Shown: positions 6,231 to 15,525 of the stretch, piece by piece
How positions within the stretch are numbered: position 1 is the stretch's first letter
Layout of the letters: every line of letters begins with the position of its first letter
NCBI GenBank assembly: GCA_023248875.1
Contig: JAHFDT010000009.1
Location: forward strand, 1 to 32,327
DNA length: 32,327 nt
Source of the DNA: Myxococcales bacterium
GTDB lineage: Bacteria; Myxococcota_A; Polyangia; Palsa-1104; SHYY01
Direction: 5' to 3'
The notes under the pieces: generated by a model
Told to the model about the DNA's origin: nothing
What the model saw: the letters and a program-made list of their open reading frames with translations, nothing else
Database searches by the model: none
Made by a program: the position numbers and the translations under genes

Positions 6231-8885
6231 TCAGTTCGGTGGCTTCGAGGGGGCATGGCCCCCCTGGGGCGGCTTGCCGATGAGAAAGTCGTCAGGACTC
6301 CACGTATCGTTCACGGGAGAATCGTCTTCCTCCGGATTTTCCTCTGTGTCATCGCTCGGATCCAAACCCTCCTTCGCGCGCTTCCTCCGGTTTTCCAGGG
6401 TAGTGACATCGAATTCGTAGCCCCCCCCGCTCCCCCCCTCACCGATCACGGCGGTCTCCGCGTTGAGCTTCTTCTCAGTTCGGGCCAGCCGAACCAGCGC
6501 CTCCGCGGAGGGGGTTTTCGAGCGCCCCATCCGCCGGTAGACGAGCATTGCGGCGTGCAGGAGCTCGGCCCGCTCGTAGGCAGCCCCCAGTGCGAGGTTG
6601 TTGGCCTCGGAATTGTCAAGTCGGGCGGCTTCCGTGAACTCCTTGAGAGCCGTCTTGGCGTTGCCCTTGGCTTCCAGTGCCTGGCCGCGGAGCAAATGCA
6701 GCCGTCCCAGCTGGACGGCGAGGAGTCTACCGCTGAGGGTCTCGAGAGTATCGAGCCGAGCCATCATCAAGTCGGGCTGCTGGCGATCGCGGGCTCGCTC
6801 GGCTAGCGTGAGCAGGAGGTTCGGCTCGAGTCGGTTGCGAAGCTGTCGCTCCAAGAGGGCATCCGCCTCCCCGGAGCGATTCAGCTGATCGAGCACCCGA
6901 GCGTGCAGCAGCGCCTGTTCGGTGGTTTCTCGCGGGAGCTGTTCGAATTGGACGAGCGCCTGCGGAAGGGCGGTCCGCCGGGCGTAGATCTGCGCCAGGG
7001 CTCCATGAGCCTCCTCGTCGGCCGGGGAGAGGTCGAGGAGGTGCCAGCCCCCAAGTAGTCCATCGAGGTCACGCCCGTGGCGTGCCAGATAGCTGACCAG
7101 ATGGCGGAGCAGCTCGAGATGGTCCCCTGCAAACGCGGCGATGGTTCGTTCATAGCTGCCGCCGCGGGCCAGTAGCCCTTCGACGAGCGATTCTTCGTAG
7201 TGGGAGCCCAGGTAGGCGAGGCGCAGCTCGAGGATCGCTTGGGACGGTCGGCGCAGCTGCCACAGGGCTTCGGCCGTCATCTGGTGGGCCTGCCAATTGC
7301 TCGGATCGAGCAGCTGGGTACGATTGAAATAGCGCAGCGCCAGCGCCGGCTGGTGGCGGCGGACCAGGTCCGATCCGAGCGCCAGCGGAAACCAGGGCTC
7401 CACGGGATGGCGGTGCATGGCCGATTCGACGATCTCGTCGAGCGGCGTCTCCGCGGCCAGGCGGGCGTTGACCGCGGCGAGGTCTCGCTGCAGATCGCCT
7501 CGCCAACCCGCTGCAAAGGCCAGGCTCGCGAGCGCGCTACCGAGGAGGAGGGCCGCTCGTCGGGGCCATCGTCGTTCGCCCTGCTGGCCGCGGTGCATCC
7601 GGGTCACGAGGCCCCACAGCACCGCCGTGGTCACGCACACTGCCCCGGAAGCCTCCAGGCTGTAGTCGCTCAGCTCGTGAACGGTGATGCCCCAGAGCGC
7701 CGCGACGACGCCGGCGCGCAGCACCGACCCCTCGATGCGACGGGAGGCGGCCACGAGCCCGATCAGCCAGGCACCTAGGATGGCGGTCCCGCCGAGGAGT
7801 CCAAAATCGGCCCATAATTGCAGGGGGCCACTTTCCAAATGGGTGAACGTGATGCGTTGCGGCCAGTGCTTGTAAGTCGGGAAAATCTGTTCGAACGCCC
7901 CGCGCCCGACGCCCGTCAGCCAGTAGTCACGGATGAGCGCGGGGGCGTCGCGCCAGCCCGCGACCTTTTCGTACTGGAGCAGGGTACGGGGATGGAGCAG
8001 CATCTTGAGTCGGTCGAGCTGGTCCCCTTTGAGGAAGGCGGCGGCCGTGAAGATCGCCGTCACCAGGCCAACGATGGCTGAAATGCGCCCCCAGCGGCTG
8101 GAGCGAGAGCCCGAGGAGGGGGCGAGGAGAGCCAAGGCCAGCAGGGCGGCGAGCAGGCCGAAGAGACCGGTGCGGGATCCTGCGGCCCCGACGAAGGCGG
8201 TGGGAGCGAGCGCCAGCGTCCAAAAAATCAGTCGATGGGGCAGCTCGCGGGCGCGCAGGGCCAGCGCTGCGAGGAGGGGCACGCACAGCGTCAGGTAGCC
8301 CGTCATGTGGTTCTGGTTGCCGATAGAGCCAAATAGCGTTCGACCGACCGTGAGGGTGACCCAGCCGTAGATCTTTTCCTGCTCTCCGACCGCAAGATGG
8401 GCTGCGACAATGATGCACTCGACGATCGCCATGGCGCCGATGAGGTGGAGCAGTCGGCGCGCCGCGCGTGAATGGGTAGCGACGCGCGAGGCGGCGAAGA
8501 GCGCCGCGGCCCAGGCGGTCAAGAGCGCCGTTTCGCGCAGGGAGGCGGCGGGATCGAAGGAAAGCGAGTGCCACCCCAACCCGACAAATTCGAGCTGTTC
8601 GGCCAGGCGGGGCGACAGTGCGCGGTAGAGCGGCGCGGGCAGCGGTAGGGCCTGGAGCGCAGCGAGGGCAGCACCGCCCACGGCTACCCAGACTGGCCAG
8701 GGGATCGGGCGGGGCCGCGCCCAGCTGGCGGCGATCCCAGCCCCTAGGCACAAGGCCACGAGGATGGCGCGCGACCACCAGTAGATGGTGCCGATGGCGA
8801 GGGGGGCAAAGATGATCGCCACCGCGAGGAGGACTTCCGCGGTGAACGCCGCGCGGCTGGGCCGGTGTGCTGTGGTCTCTTCCAT
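6231..8885 (-). CDS. O-antigen ligase/polymerase family membrane protein with C-terminal TPR domain
   Basis: An 884-residue protein. Residues 1-450 are polytopic with Wzy_C/O-antigen-ligase features: SIGNQNHMTGYL at 187-198, the SRTG element at 237-240, an Arg-rich loop leading to GVGRGAFEQIFPTY at 325-338, and HLESGPLQLWADFGLLGG at 349-366. From about 480 to 810 there are degenerate TPR-like helical repeats. The last 80 residues are Gly-rich, then acidic and Pro-rich, and probably disordered. Such proteins polymerise repeat units or transfer glycan to lipid A or proteins; TPR-tailed members occur in Wzx/Wzy systems. The start ATG at 8885 lies 3 bp after the stop of the upstream GT4 gene. Whether it is Wzy or WaaL cannot be decided here; the membrane protein at 11929-13257 is a rival candidate for polymerase. 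Confidence 0.88.
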   Translation of the reverse strand: MEETTAHRPSRAAFTAEVLLAVAIIFAPLAIGTIYWWSRAILVALCLGAGIAASWARPRPIPWPVWVAVGGAALAALQALPLPAPLYRALSPRLAEQLEFVGLGWHSLSFDPAASLRETALLTAWAAALFAASRVATHSRAARRLLHLIGAMAIVECIIVAAHLAVGEQEKIYGWVTLTVGRTLFGSIGNQNHMTGYLTLCVPLLAALALRARELPHRLIFWTLALAPTAFVGAAGSRTGLFGLLAALLALALLAPSSGSRSSRWGRISAIVGLVTAIFTAAAFLKGDQLDRLKMLLHPRTLLQYEKVAGWRDAPALIRDYWLTGVGRGAFEQIFPTYKHWPQRITFTHLESGPLQLWADFGLLGGTAILGAWLIGLVAASRRIEGSVLRAGVVAALWGITVHELSDYSLEASGAVCVTTAVLWGLVTRMHRGQQGERRWPRRAALLLGSALASLAFAAGWRGDLQRDLAAVNARLAAETPLDEIVESAMHRHPVEPWFPLALGSDLVRRHQPALALRYFNRTQLLDPSNWQAHQMTAEALWQLRRPSQAILELRLAYLGSHYEESLVEGLLARGGSYERTIAAFAGDHLELLRHLVSYLARHGRDLDGLLGGWHLLDLSPADEEAHGALAQIYARRTALPQALVQFEQLPRETTEQALLHARVLDQLNRSGEADALLERQLRNRLEPNLLLTLAERARDRQQPDLMMARLDTLETLSGRLLAVQLGRLHLLRGQALEAKGNAKTALKEFTEAARLDNSEANNLALGAAYERAELLHAAMLVYRRMGRSKTPSAEALVRLARTEKKLNAETAVIGEGGSGGGYEFDVTTLENRRKRAKEGLDPSDDTEENPEEDDSPVNDTWSPDDFLIGKPPQGGHAPSKPPN

Positions 8886-8888
8886 GGC

Positions 8889-10052
8889 TTACCGGGTGGC
8901 GAGCAGTCCTTCGTAGAGGGCGGCCAGGTCGGCACAGAGCCGAGCCTGGCCATATTCGGCGATGAGATCGCCGCGGATGGCGGCGGCGCGGGCCAGTGCG
9001 GAGGGGGCGAGCGCGCGGGCAATCGCCTGGGCGAGCGCCGCGGGATTTCCCGGTGGCACGAGCTCGCCGCGGGCTCCGTGGCGGAGCACATCGGGCACGC
9101 CGCCCACGGAGGTTCCCACCACCGGCACCCCCGCGGCCATCGCCTCGATCAGCGCGACCGGTGTTCCTTCATTGACCGAGGAGAGGGCGACCACATCGAG
9201 GTCGGGATAGAGGGTGTCGAGGTCACGTCGCCAGCCGAGAAAGTGGCAGCGCGCCCCCAGGTTGCGCGCTGCGACGTCAGCGCGAAGCTCCGTTTCGAGC
9301 TCTCCCCCGCCGATGAAAACGAACTCGACATCGGTCCGTTCGGCGGCGAGCTCGGCGGCGGCAGCAACAAACGTACGATGGTCCTTCACCGGCACCATGC
9401 GACCGACGATCCCCACCAGCCGCACCGCCTCGCCGATACCCAGCACCGAGCGCAGTCGTCCGCGGTTTTGCTGGCACTCCGCGAAGGGGACGAGATTGAA
9501 TCCCAGGGGCACGACCGCGAAGCGATCGCTCGGCGCGATCCGATAGCGCTGGGCCAGCTCGTTCACGAGCCCGTCGGAAAGCGCCACCAGGCGGTGGGTA
9601 AGGTGCGCCAGGCCGCGCTCGATCGTGAGAAAGAGGCGTGTCTTGGCGGGACTGAAGTAGCCGTGGAAGACATGGCCATGATAGGTGTGCACGCGAATCG
9701 GTAGGCCCGCCAGCAGTGCGACCACTCGGCCGAGGGCTCCCGCTTTGGCCTTGTGGGTGTGGACGATGGTCGGGCGGAGTTGCCTCATCAATTGAAAAAG
9801 CTGCCACGCGGTGCGCAGATCGCGCAGCGGTCGCAGCTCGCGTCCCAGCTCGGGGAGGGTGACCTGCTCGATCTCCGCGCCCTCCATCAGGTAGCTCATA
9901 TCGGCTTCGCCGGGCTCCACGCTTCCCGTGACGAGCACGGTACGGAAGCGCGAGCGGTCGAGGCCGCGGCTCGTCAGCACCGCATGGATCGCGGGGCCAC
10001 CGACGTTGAGTCGGTCGATGATGCGCAGCACCGTGACCGGGCGCTCGGTCAT
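8889..10052 (-). CDS. GT4-family glycosyltransferase
   Basis: A 387-residue GT-B retaining glycosyltransferase that adds a sugar to the lipid-linked repeat unit at the cytoplasmic face. Seen: an N-terminal acceptor domain opening VLRIIDRLNVGGPAIH, a central VGIVGRMVPVKDH at the start of the donor domain, and the EX7E motif in NEGTPVALIEAMAAGVPVV, with both glutamates intact. The THKAKAG and TYHGHVFHGYF stretches are typical of WcaI/EpsD-like members. I place the start at 10052 because this ATG overlaps the TGA of the amidotransferase gene (ATGA, 10049-10052). The longer reading from 10118 adds 22 residues without family character. Donor and linkage are unknown. Confidence 0.92.
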   Translation of the reverse strand: MTERPVTVLRIIDRLNVGGPAIHAVLTSRGLDRSRFRTVLVTGSVEPGEADMSYLMEGAEIEQVTLPELGRELRPLRDLRTAWQLFQLMRQLRPTIVHTHKAKAGALGRVVALLAGLPIRVHTYHGHVFHGYFSPAKTRLFLTIERGLAHLTHRLVALSDGLVNELAQRYRIAPSDRFAVVPLGFNLVPFAECQQNRGRLRSVLGIGEAVRLVGIVGRMVPVKDHRTFVAAAAELAAERTDVEFVFIGGGELETELRADVAARNLGARCHFLGWRRDLDTLYPDLDVVALSSVNEGTPVALIEAMAAGVPVVGTSVGGVPDVLRHGARGELVPPGNPAALAQAIARALAPSALARAAAIRGDLIAEYGQARLCADLAALYEGLLATR

Positions 10053-11923
10053 GCCGCGCACGCGATCGGCTGTGCGGCCCGCAGGCGGAGCCAGATTTCG
10101 AGCGTCAGGAGCATCCAAATGCGCAGGCCATGGTCGGCCGCGCCGCGCTGGTGCTCATCGAGCAGGCTCTGGACCGCACGGGGATCCAGGTATTCGAACA
10201 GGCGTGCACTCGTCCCCAGGTGATCGTGGAGATAGGCGCGCAGGTCGTTGCGAAACCAAGTGCCGAGCGGCACGCCGAACCCCATTTTTCCGCGGTTGCG
10301 AATGGGCTCCGGAAGGAGGTCGAAAAAGGCGTGCTTGAGGATGCGCTTGGTGGTGCGCCCCCGGCGCAGGTAGCTCGCCGGCAGCGACGAGGCGTATTCG
10401 ATGAGCTCGGTGTCGAGAAAGGGCGAGCGCAGTTCGAGCCCGTGCGCCATGGAGACCCGGTCGGCCTTGATCAGCAGATCGAACGGCAGATAGGTGCGGA
10501 AGTTGTGCTCGAGGACACGCGCCAAGGTGGTGCTGCCGGTCGCGCGACCCCACATGTCGCGGTGCCAGGTCTGCGGCGCATCGATGGCGACGCCCAGCGA
10601 GCGGACGAGCTCGGGCCGCAGCAGCCGGCGCGGCTCAACGTAGGAGGTCCACCAGGCCATCCGCTCGGCGAGTGGCAGTGCGCTGGCGCGGAAAAAGCGG
10701 CGCGCACGTCCGAGGAGCGAACGCTCGCTCGCGCCCCCCGGCAGAGAGGCAGTGACGCGGGCGGCGAGCTTCCGCAAGGGGAGTGGCAGCCGCTCCGAGG
10801 CCTCCGCCGCGAGGAATCGCAGATAGCCGCAAAAGAGCTCGTCGCCACCGTCGCCGGTGAGGGCGACCGTGACATGTTGGCGAGTGAGTCGCGATACCAC
10901 GTAGGTGGGAATCGCCGATGAGTCGCCAAAGGGGCCATCGTGGTGACGAACCAGCTCTTCGACGAGCTCGAACGAGGAGGGATCGAGCGTGAATTCGGTG
11001 TGATCGGTGTGAAACGCGCGCGCGGCGATTCGGGCATAGTGGGTCTCGTCGTAGCGGGGGTCGCCGGCAAAGCCGATCGAAAAAGTGCGCACCCGGCTGC
11101 CGAGGCGCTTGGCCATGGCACCAACGAGAATGGTCGAATCGATGCCGCCCGAGAGAAAGGCGCCCAGCGGAACGTCCGACTCGAGGCGGCGTTCGACTGC
11201 GGTTTCGACCAGCTGGCGCACCTTGTCGGATGCGGCGGCAAAGGAATCGCTGGTCCGTTCGCCAAAGCGTGGGCTCCAGTAGGTTCGGGTCTCAATCGCG
11301 CCGCTGGCTTCGCGTACGAGAAGCGTGGCCGGGGGGAGCTGCTCGACCTCGGCATGGAGTGTGGCCGGTGGCGGAACGAAGCCGCAGGAGAGGTACTGAG
11401 GGAGCGCTTCGAGGTGGATGCCTGAGTCGAGGCCCGAGGCGTGGAGCGCACTCACGGTCGAGGCGAAGCGAAATACCCCGCGCGCAGTGCTGAAGAAGAG
11501 CGGTTTTTTTCCCGTGCGGTCGCGTGCCAAGAGAAACCGCCGTCTCGGTCGATCCCAAATGCCAAACGCGAACATGCCGTCGAGCCGTGCGACCAGGTCG
11601 TCCCCCCACGCTTCGTAGCCGTGGACCAGGACCTCGGTGTCGGAGTGGCTCTGAAACCGATGGGCCTTCTCGAGCTCTCTTCGCAGCGCATGGTGGTTGT
11701 AGATTTCACCATTGAAGACCACCCAGATGGAGCGGTCTTCATTGGTCATCGGTTGCGCCGCGGCGGCCGAGAGGTCGATGATCTTCAGCCGTCGATGGAC
11801 GAGCGAGGCACCCTCTTCGACATGCTGGCCCGAGCTATCTGGACCTCGGTGTGCGAGAACGCGGGAGACTTGCGCCAGAGCGGCGTCGGCGAGGGCAGAG
11901 GAGGCACCAAAGATCCCGCACAT
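10049..11923 (-). CDS. asnB: asparagine synthase (glutamine-hydrolysing) type amidotransferase
   Basis: A 624-residue class II glutamine amidotransferase/ATP-dependent amide synthetase. Seen: MCGIFG at the start, where Cys2 is the glutaminase nucleophile after Met removal; HRGPDS at 25-30; NGEIYN at 71-76; and the ATP-pyrophosphatase loop SGGIDST at 258-264. The start at 11923 is required to expose Cys2; the longer reading from 11986 is rejected. Within sugar clusters such enzymes, for example WbpS-like proteins of O-antigen loci, are thought to amidate uronic acids. The nucleotide-sugar dehydrogenase in the same operon makes this plausible, though plain asparagine synthesis remains possible. 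It overlaps the downstream GT4 by ATGA and starts 5 bp after the membrane-protein stop codon. Confidence 0.93.
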   Translation of the reverse strand: MCGIFGASSALADAALAQVSRVLAHRGPDSSGQHVEEGASLVHRRLKIIDLSAAAAQPMTNEDRSIWVVFNGEIYNHHALRRELEKAHRFQSHSDTEVLVHGYEAWGDDLVARLDGMFAFGIWDRPRRRFLLARDRTGKKPLFFSTARGVFRFASTVSALHASGLDSGIHLEALPQYLSCGFVPPPATLHAEVEQLPPATLLVREASGAIETRTYWSPRFGERTSDSFAAASDKVRQLVETAVERRLESDVPLGAFLSGGIDSTILVGAMAKRLGSRVRTFSIGFAGDPRYDETHYARIAARAFHTDHTEFTLDPSSFELVEELVRHHDGPFGDSSAIPTYVVSRLTRQHVTVALTGDGGDELFCGYLRFLAAEASERLPLPLRKLAARVTASLPGGASERSLLGRARRFFRASALPLAERMAWWTSYVEPRRLLRPELVRSLGVAIDAPQTWHRDMWGRATGSTTLARVLEHNFRTYLPFDLLIKADRVSMAHGLELRSPFLDTELIEYASSLPASYLRRGRTTKRILKHAFFDLLPEPIRNRGKMGFGVPLGTWFRNDLRAYLHDHLGTSARLFEYLDPRAVQSLLDEHQRGAADHGLRIWMLLTLEIWLRLRAAQPIACAA

Positions 11924-11928
11924 GATGC

Positions 11929-13257
11929 CTAGGCGAGCTCGTCGGGAGCCACGAGTAGCCGAATGTTGAGGCCGCGCAGCCGACACTGTTTTACGTAGTG
12001 GCCGACAGCAATCAAGACGAATAGAAAGGCCATGACCTGCGCTCTCATTCGATAGAGCGCGCCGAAGTTACCGATCGCCAAGGCGTAGACGGAGCAGAGT
12101 GTGATGGCGAAGATCAGAAGTGGAGTCGTCAGGGCAAAGTTGTGCACGATGGAGTAGCGCAGCCCCCGCAAGAGCGAGGGCATCATGGACCACCAGAAGA
12201 GCATCTCCGGAAGTGTGATGAGCGCTCGCATCGAAGTCATGTGCCAAGGGAAGGGGCCGAGCAGGAGCATCGTCAGACCGATCGGAAGCCATGCGATGGC
12301 GCGCTCTGGGGTCGAGATATCGACATTGACCGCAAAACCCGTGTTCGCGTTGGCGGCCATCGAACTGCGGTAGGCCGACAGCGTTTCGAGATTCCAGTCT
12401 CCCCATTTTGACGAAAGGCTGGAGGTCAAGCCCACCATCGACAATAGCCCACCGAACAGCAGAAACACCGCCAGTTTGCGCTGGAAGCTAAAGATGGTCC
12501 GGTCAATTCGAGAGCCACCGCGAGAGAGCAGAATGCCGCCGCCGGCCGCGAAGAGCAGGAAGTAGACCAGATAGAAGCGAATGAATGCCACGAGCGCTAC
12601 TGAACCGAGCAGCAAGAATATCGTATACCAGCTGAACTTCCGGTTCAGCGCCACCGCGGCGTTGAGAAAGACCATGATGAGCATGAGCATGAGCGGGTCT
12701 TTCAGCGCCATGGAGCTCCACAGCACCATCGATGGAAAGAAGGCGGTCAAAAGGGCTGCTCGGCGCGCGACGACGGGATGGAACATCTGCTTGGCCAGCG
12801 TAAAAGTCAGATAAACCGTTACGGTACCCGCTAGGGAGTTGAAGGCCGAGGGGACGAGCAGATACTCGCCGAATAGATACATCAGGGCGGCCACGAAGTT
12901 CATGTAGCCAATGCCCGATTCGGGAAGATTCTCTTCCGGGATGGGAAAGTTTCCGTAGGGAAACCGCCAAGCGTGGCAGATCATCTTGCCGAAATACTCA
13001 TAGCCGTGCGCGTCCTCATGAAAGAGTCGGAACGCTTTGTCGGACGCGAAGAGCAGAGCCAAGGCCAACCGCAGGGAGAAGGCGATAAACAGGATTTTTC
13101 GCAGGAAACGCTCCTCGGTCACATCCTTTCGCCGGCTGAGCAGATAGAGCACCGGGAAACCGATGAGGATCATTTCGACGCACGGAATGACGAGGGCGAT
13201 CGGTGGCTCGGGAGCCATCGGATTCATGACAAAGTCGTAGAAAGCTCTCTCGTCCAT
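11929..13257 (-). CDS. polytopic membrane protein, candidate GT-C glycosyltransferase or polymerase
   Basis: A protein of about 442 residues with roughly ten or more membrane segments. I do not recognise it to family level. Seen: an early acidic loop FHEDAHGYEYFGKM after the first two helices, resembling the Asp/Glu-containing first loop of GT-C enzymes; FFPSMVLWSSMALKDPLML in the middle, a pattern seen in GT39-like and Wzy-like membrane proteins of EPS loci; and LGPFPWHMTSMRA near the C-terminus. The start at 13257 is preferred to 13326 because GAGG lies 6 nt before this ATG and the longer version would run into the upstream gene. Candidate jobs are repeat-unit polymerase (Wzy) or transfer from a polyprenyl-phosphate sugar made by the GT2 at 15522-16283. 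Confidence 0.7.
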   Translation of the reverse strand: MDERAFYDFVMNPMAPEPPIALVIPCVEMILIGFPVLYLLSRRKDVTEERFLRKILFIAFSLRLALALLFASDKAFRLFHEDAHGYEYFGKMICHAWRFPYGNFPIPEENLPESGIGYMNFVAALMYLFGEYLLVPSAFNSLAGTVTVYLTFTLAKQMFHPVVARRAALLTAFFPSMVLWSSMALKDPLMLMLIMVFLNAAVALNRKFSWYTIFLLLGSVALVAFIRFYLVYFLLFAAGGGILLSRGGSRIDRTIFSFQRKLAVFLLFGGLLSMVGLTSSLSSKWGDWNLETLSAYRSSMAANANTGFAVNVDISTPERAIAWLPIGLTMLLLGPFPWHMTSMRALITLPEMLFWWSMMPSLLRGLRYSIVHNFALTTPLLIFAITLCSVYALAIGNFGALYRMRAQVMAFLFVLIAVGHYVKQCRLRGLNIRLLVAPDELA

Positions 13258-13285
13258 CAGGCGCCTCGAAGACGATGAAACATGG

Positions 13286-14551
13286 TCAATGAACCTTGAC
13301 GATCCGCGGTTGGGGCAGCGGAACAATGAAGCTGCCCTGGTATCCGCGGCTGGCCAGCTTGGGAATTAGCTCATCGGCGATATGCCACGATAGCAGCATG
13401 GCGTAGTGCGGCTGATCGGCAAAGAGTTTCGACTCCTCGAGCACAGGGATCAGAGTGCCGGGGATGTACTTGCCGATCTTGTAGGAGCCCTTGATTTCGA
13501 GCACGCAATCGAGGATGCCCTCGTCGAGACCGAGGTAGTTGATGAGCGTGCTGGCGCGCGAGGGGGCGCCGATGGCGTAGATGCGCTCGCCGCGGGCGTG
13601 GATATCGCGGAGCAGTGCGTAAAGCTCGAGCTTGGAGGCGACCACGCCCTTGCGGAATTCGCCGATGCGCTCGGGGGCGAGCTGGCGCTCTTCGAGCGCG
13701 AGGAGCGCGCGGACGCTTTCGTGGACGGGATGCGTTCCCGTGCGGGCGGCGTAGACGCGGATCGAGCCGCCGTGGGTGGGAATGCGCTTGGCACGGAACA
13801 CTTCGAGCCCGTGCTTTTCGAGCAGATACTTGAGCGCGGTCAGGGAGTAGTAGCGCAGGTGTTCGTGGTAGATTGTGTCGTACTGGAGCGTTTCGAGTAG
13901 CGCGAGCCAGTAGTGCGACTCGCTGATGAAGATGCCGTCGTCGGTCAGGAGCTCCTGGATGCAGGCGACGATCTCGTGGACATCTTCGATGTGCGCGAAC
14001 ACATTGGTGGCCGTGACCACTTTGGCACGACCCGATTCACGCAGCACGGTCTGCGTCGCCTGGCGGTTGAAAAAGGAGATGAGCGTCTGGATGCCGGCGG
14101 CGTTGGCGAGATGGCCGGCGTTGGTCGGTTCGATGCCATGGACGCGGTGGCCGCCCTGGTGAAAATTGCTGAGCAGCGTGCCATCGTTGGATCCGATATC
14201 GACTGCCAGATCTTGCGGTGATAGCGGGAACAGCGAACGAACCTCGGCGTACATTTCGGCGAAGTTCTCGCGCAGAATCCTGGTGGTGCCGCTGGTGTAG
14301 GGGTAGGAGGGCGGAAACAGGATCGCCGGATCGACCACTAAGCCCAGCTGGACCAGTTGGCAGCGACGGCATTGCAGCACCTGGGCCGGATAGGCCGGCT
14401 GCTCGTGCGGCTGCGTGCCGATGGCTGGCATTTCGTTGACGGGCGGAAGGTAGCCGGCGAAGAAGATCGGCTCCAGCTCCTTGGAGTCGCAGACTTGGCA
14501 GGTTTCGACCACCACGGTACCCCCGGTCCCTGCCGCCAAACGCTTCGTCAT
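13286..14551 (-). CDS. SAM-dependent methyltransferase, sugar C-methyltransferase-like (NovU/TylC3 type)
   Basis: A 421-residue three-part protein. Residues 18-64 hold a zinc site formed by CQVC (C18, C21) and CRRC (C61, C64), as in the Methyltransf_13 domain. Residues 117-124 (VDIGSNDG) are the SAM-binding motif I. The C-terminal third, with YAIGAPSRASTLINY, matches the Methyltransf_14 domain that accompanies deoxysugar C-methyltransferases. Known relatives methylate C3 or C5 of dTDP-4-keto-6-deoxyhexoses; the substrate here is not known. The ATG overlaps the TGA of the SDR gene upstream (ATGA, 14548-14551), suggesting coupled synthesis of the two enzymes and possibly a shared pathway. Confidence 0.9.
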   Translation of the reverse strand: MTKRLAAGTGGTVVVETCQVCDSKELEPIFFAGYLPPVNEMPAIGTQPHEQPAYPAQVLQCRRCQLVQLGLVVDPAILFPPSYPYTSGTTRILRENFAEMYAEVRSLFPLSPQDLAVDIGSNDGTLLSNFHQGGHRVHGIEPTNAGHLANAAGIQTLISFFNRQATQTVLRESGRAKVVTATNVFAHIEDVHEIVACIQELLTDDGIFISESHYWLALLETLQYDTIYHEHLRYYSLTALKYLLEKHGLEVFRAKRIPTHGGSIRVYAARTGTHPVHESVRALLALEERQLAPERIGEFRKGVVASKLELYALLRDIHARGERIYAIGAPSRASTLINYLGLDEGILDCVLEIKGSYKIGKYIPGTLIPVLEESKLFADQPHYAMLLSWHIADELIPKLASRGYQGSFIVPLPQPRIVKVH

Positions 14552-15525
14552 CTTGAGGTCTCCTTTGCCTGTGCTGCATACCAGCGCACCGTGGCGCTGA
14601 GCCCATCGTCGATCGAAACACGCGGTTCGTAGCCGAGGCGTCGCAGCTTGGAAATATCGGGACAGCGACGGGGCGTGCTGCCCGGCTGAAGCGCGCCCGG
14701 CCGCACGACGATCTCGCGCCCCAGGCAGCGGCCGATCTTGCGCGCCAGTTCGGCGATGGCGATCTCGCGGTCGGTGCCGATGTGGTAGATGGCGAGGTGT
14801 TCGCCCTGCTCGATCACTCGCAAAAGACCCGCGACCAGATCGTCGATGAAGACGAACGCTCGAGTCTCTTCGCCGGTGCCCTGGATCGGCAGTTCCAACC
14901 CGCCAGTTTTGGCCAGTTCACATACGCGGCGCACGAGTTGCGGGATCACATGCTCGTTGCCCATGTCGGGCCCGTAGACGTTGTGGGGACGAAAGATCAC
15001 CACGCGATCGAAATGCTTGCGGCCGTAGTTGAGCGCGAGCAGCTCGCAGAGGATCTTGCCGCCGCCGTAGGAGTAGCGCGGATTGAGCGGATCGGGGACG
15101 ACGAGCGGCGCAGTCTCATCGGTGGGCACGTGCGGCGGTGTTTGGTAGACCTCGGAGCTCGAGGCGAGCACGAGATCGCGCACGCCCTGGCGGATGCAGC
15201 CATCGAGCACATTCATCATGCCCTTGACTGCCACTTCCAGCACCAGATCGGGCTTGCTGTAGAAGAATTCGGTGCCGTTGATGTAGGCGAGGTGGCAGAC
15301 GCAGTCGGCACCGACCAGCGCGGTCGCCACCGCCTCCGCATTTCGGATATCGCCTTCGACAAACTCGATCGAGGCAGCGATATCGCTGAGTCGCCGTTTC
15401 GATCCGCGTGAATCATTATCGAAGCAGCGGACGATCGCCCCTTTCTGCACCAGAGCTTGCACGAGCGCACTGCCGATGAAACCGGTGCCCCCCGTCACCA
15501 CCACTTTTCTGCCGCGTACGTTCAT
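14548..15525 (-). CDS. NAD-dependent epimerase/dehydratase (extended SDR)
   Basis: A 325-residue extended SDR of the NDP-sugar epimerase/dehydratase group. Seen: TGGTGFIGSAL near the N-terminus for NAD(P) binding, the SSSEVY segment, the catalytic YxxxK in the YSYGGGK stretch, and RPHNVYGPDMG, typical of GalE/RmlB/WbpP relatives. The start is set at the ATG at 15525, which shares four bases with the stop of the GT2 gene upstream. The open frame reaches back to 15897, but the extra 124 residues lie on top of the GT2 coding region. Its neighbours, a C-methyltransferase and a Gfo-type oxidoreductase, suggest a modified deoxysugar pathway. The exact reaction is undetermined. Confidence 0.9.
   Translation of the reverse strand: MNVRGRKVVVTGGTGFIGSALVQALVQKGAIVRCFDNDSRGSKRRLSDIAASIEFVEGDIRNAEAVATALVGADCVCHLAYINGTEFFYSKPDLVLEVAVKGMMNVLDGCIRQGVRDLVLASSSEVYQTPPHVPTDETAPLVVPDPLNPRYSYGGGKILCELLALNYGRKHFDRVVIFRPHNVYGPDMGNEHVIPQLVRRVCELAKTGGLELPIQGTGEETRAFVFIDDLVAGLLRVIEQGEHLAIYHIGTDREIAIAELARKIGRCLGREIVVRPGALQPGSTPRRCPDISKLRRLGYEPRVSIDDGLSATVRWYAAQAKETSR

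Noticed and set aside
6421-6440. C-rich tract, thought of as a slippage or phase-variation site
   Set aside because: It encodes the Gly-rich segment of the ligase tail and is interrupted, so frame switching is not supported.
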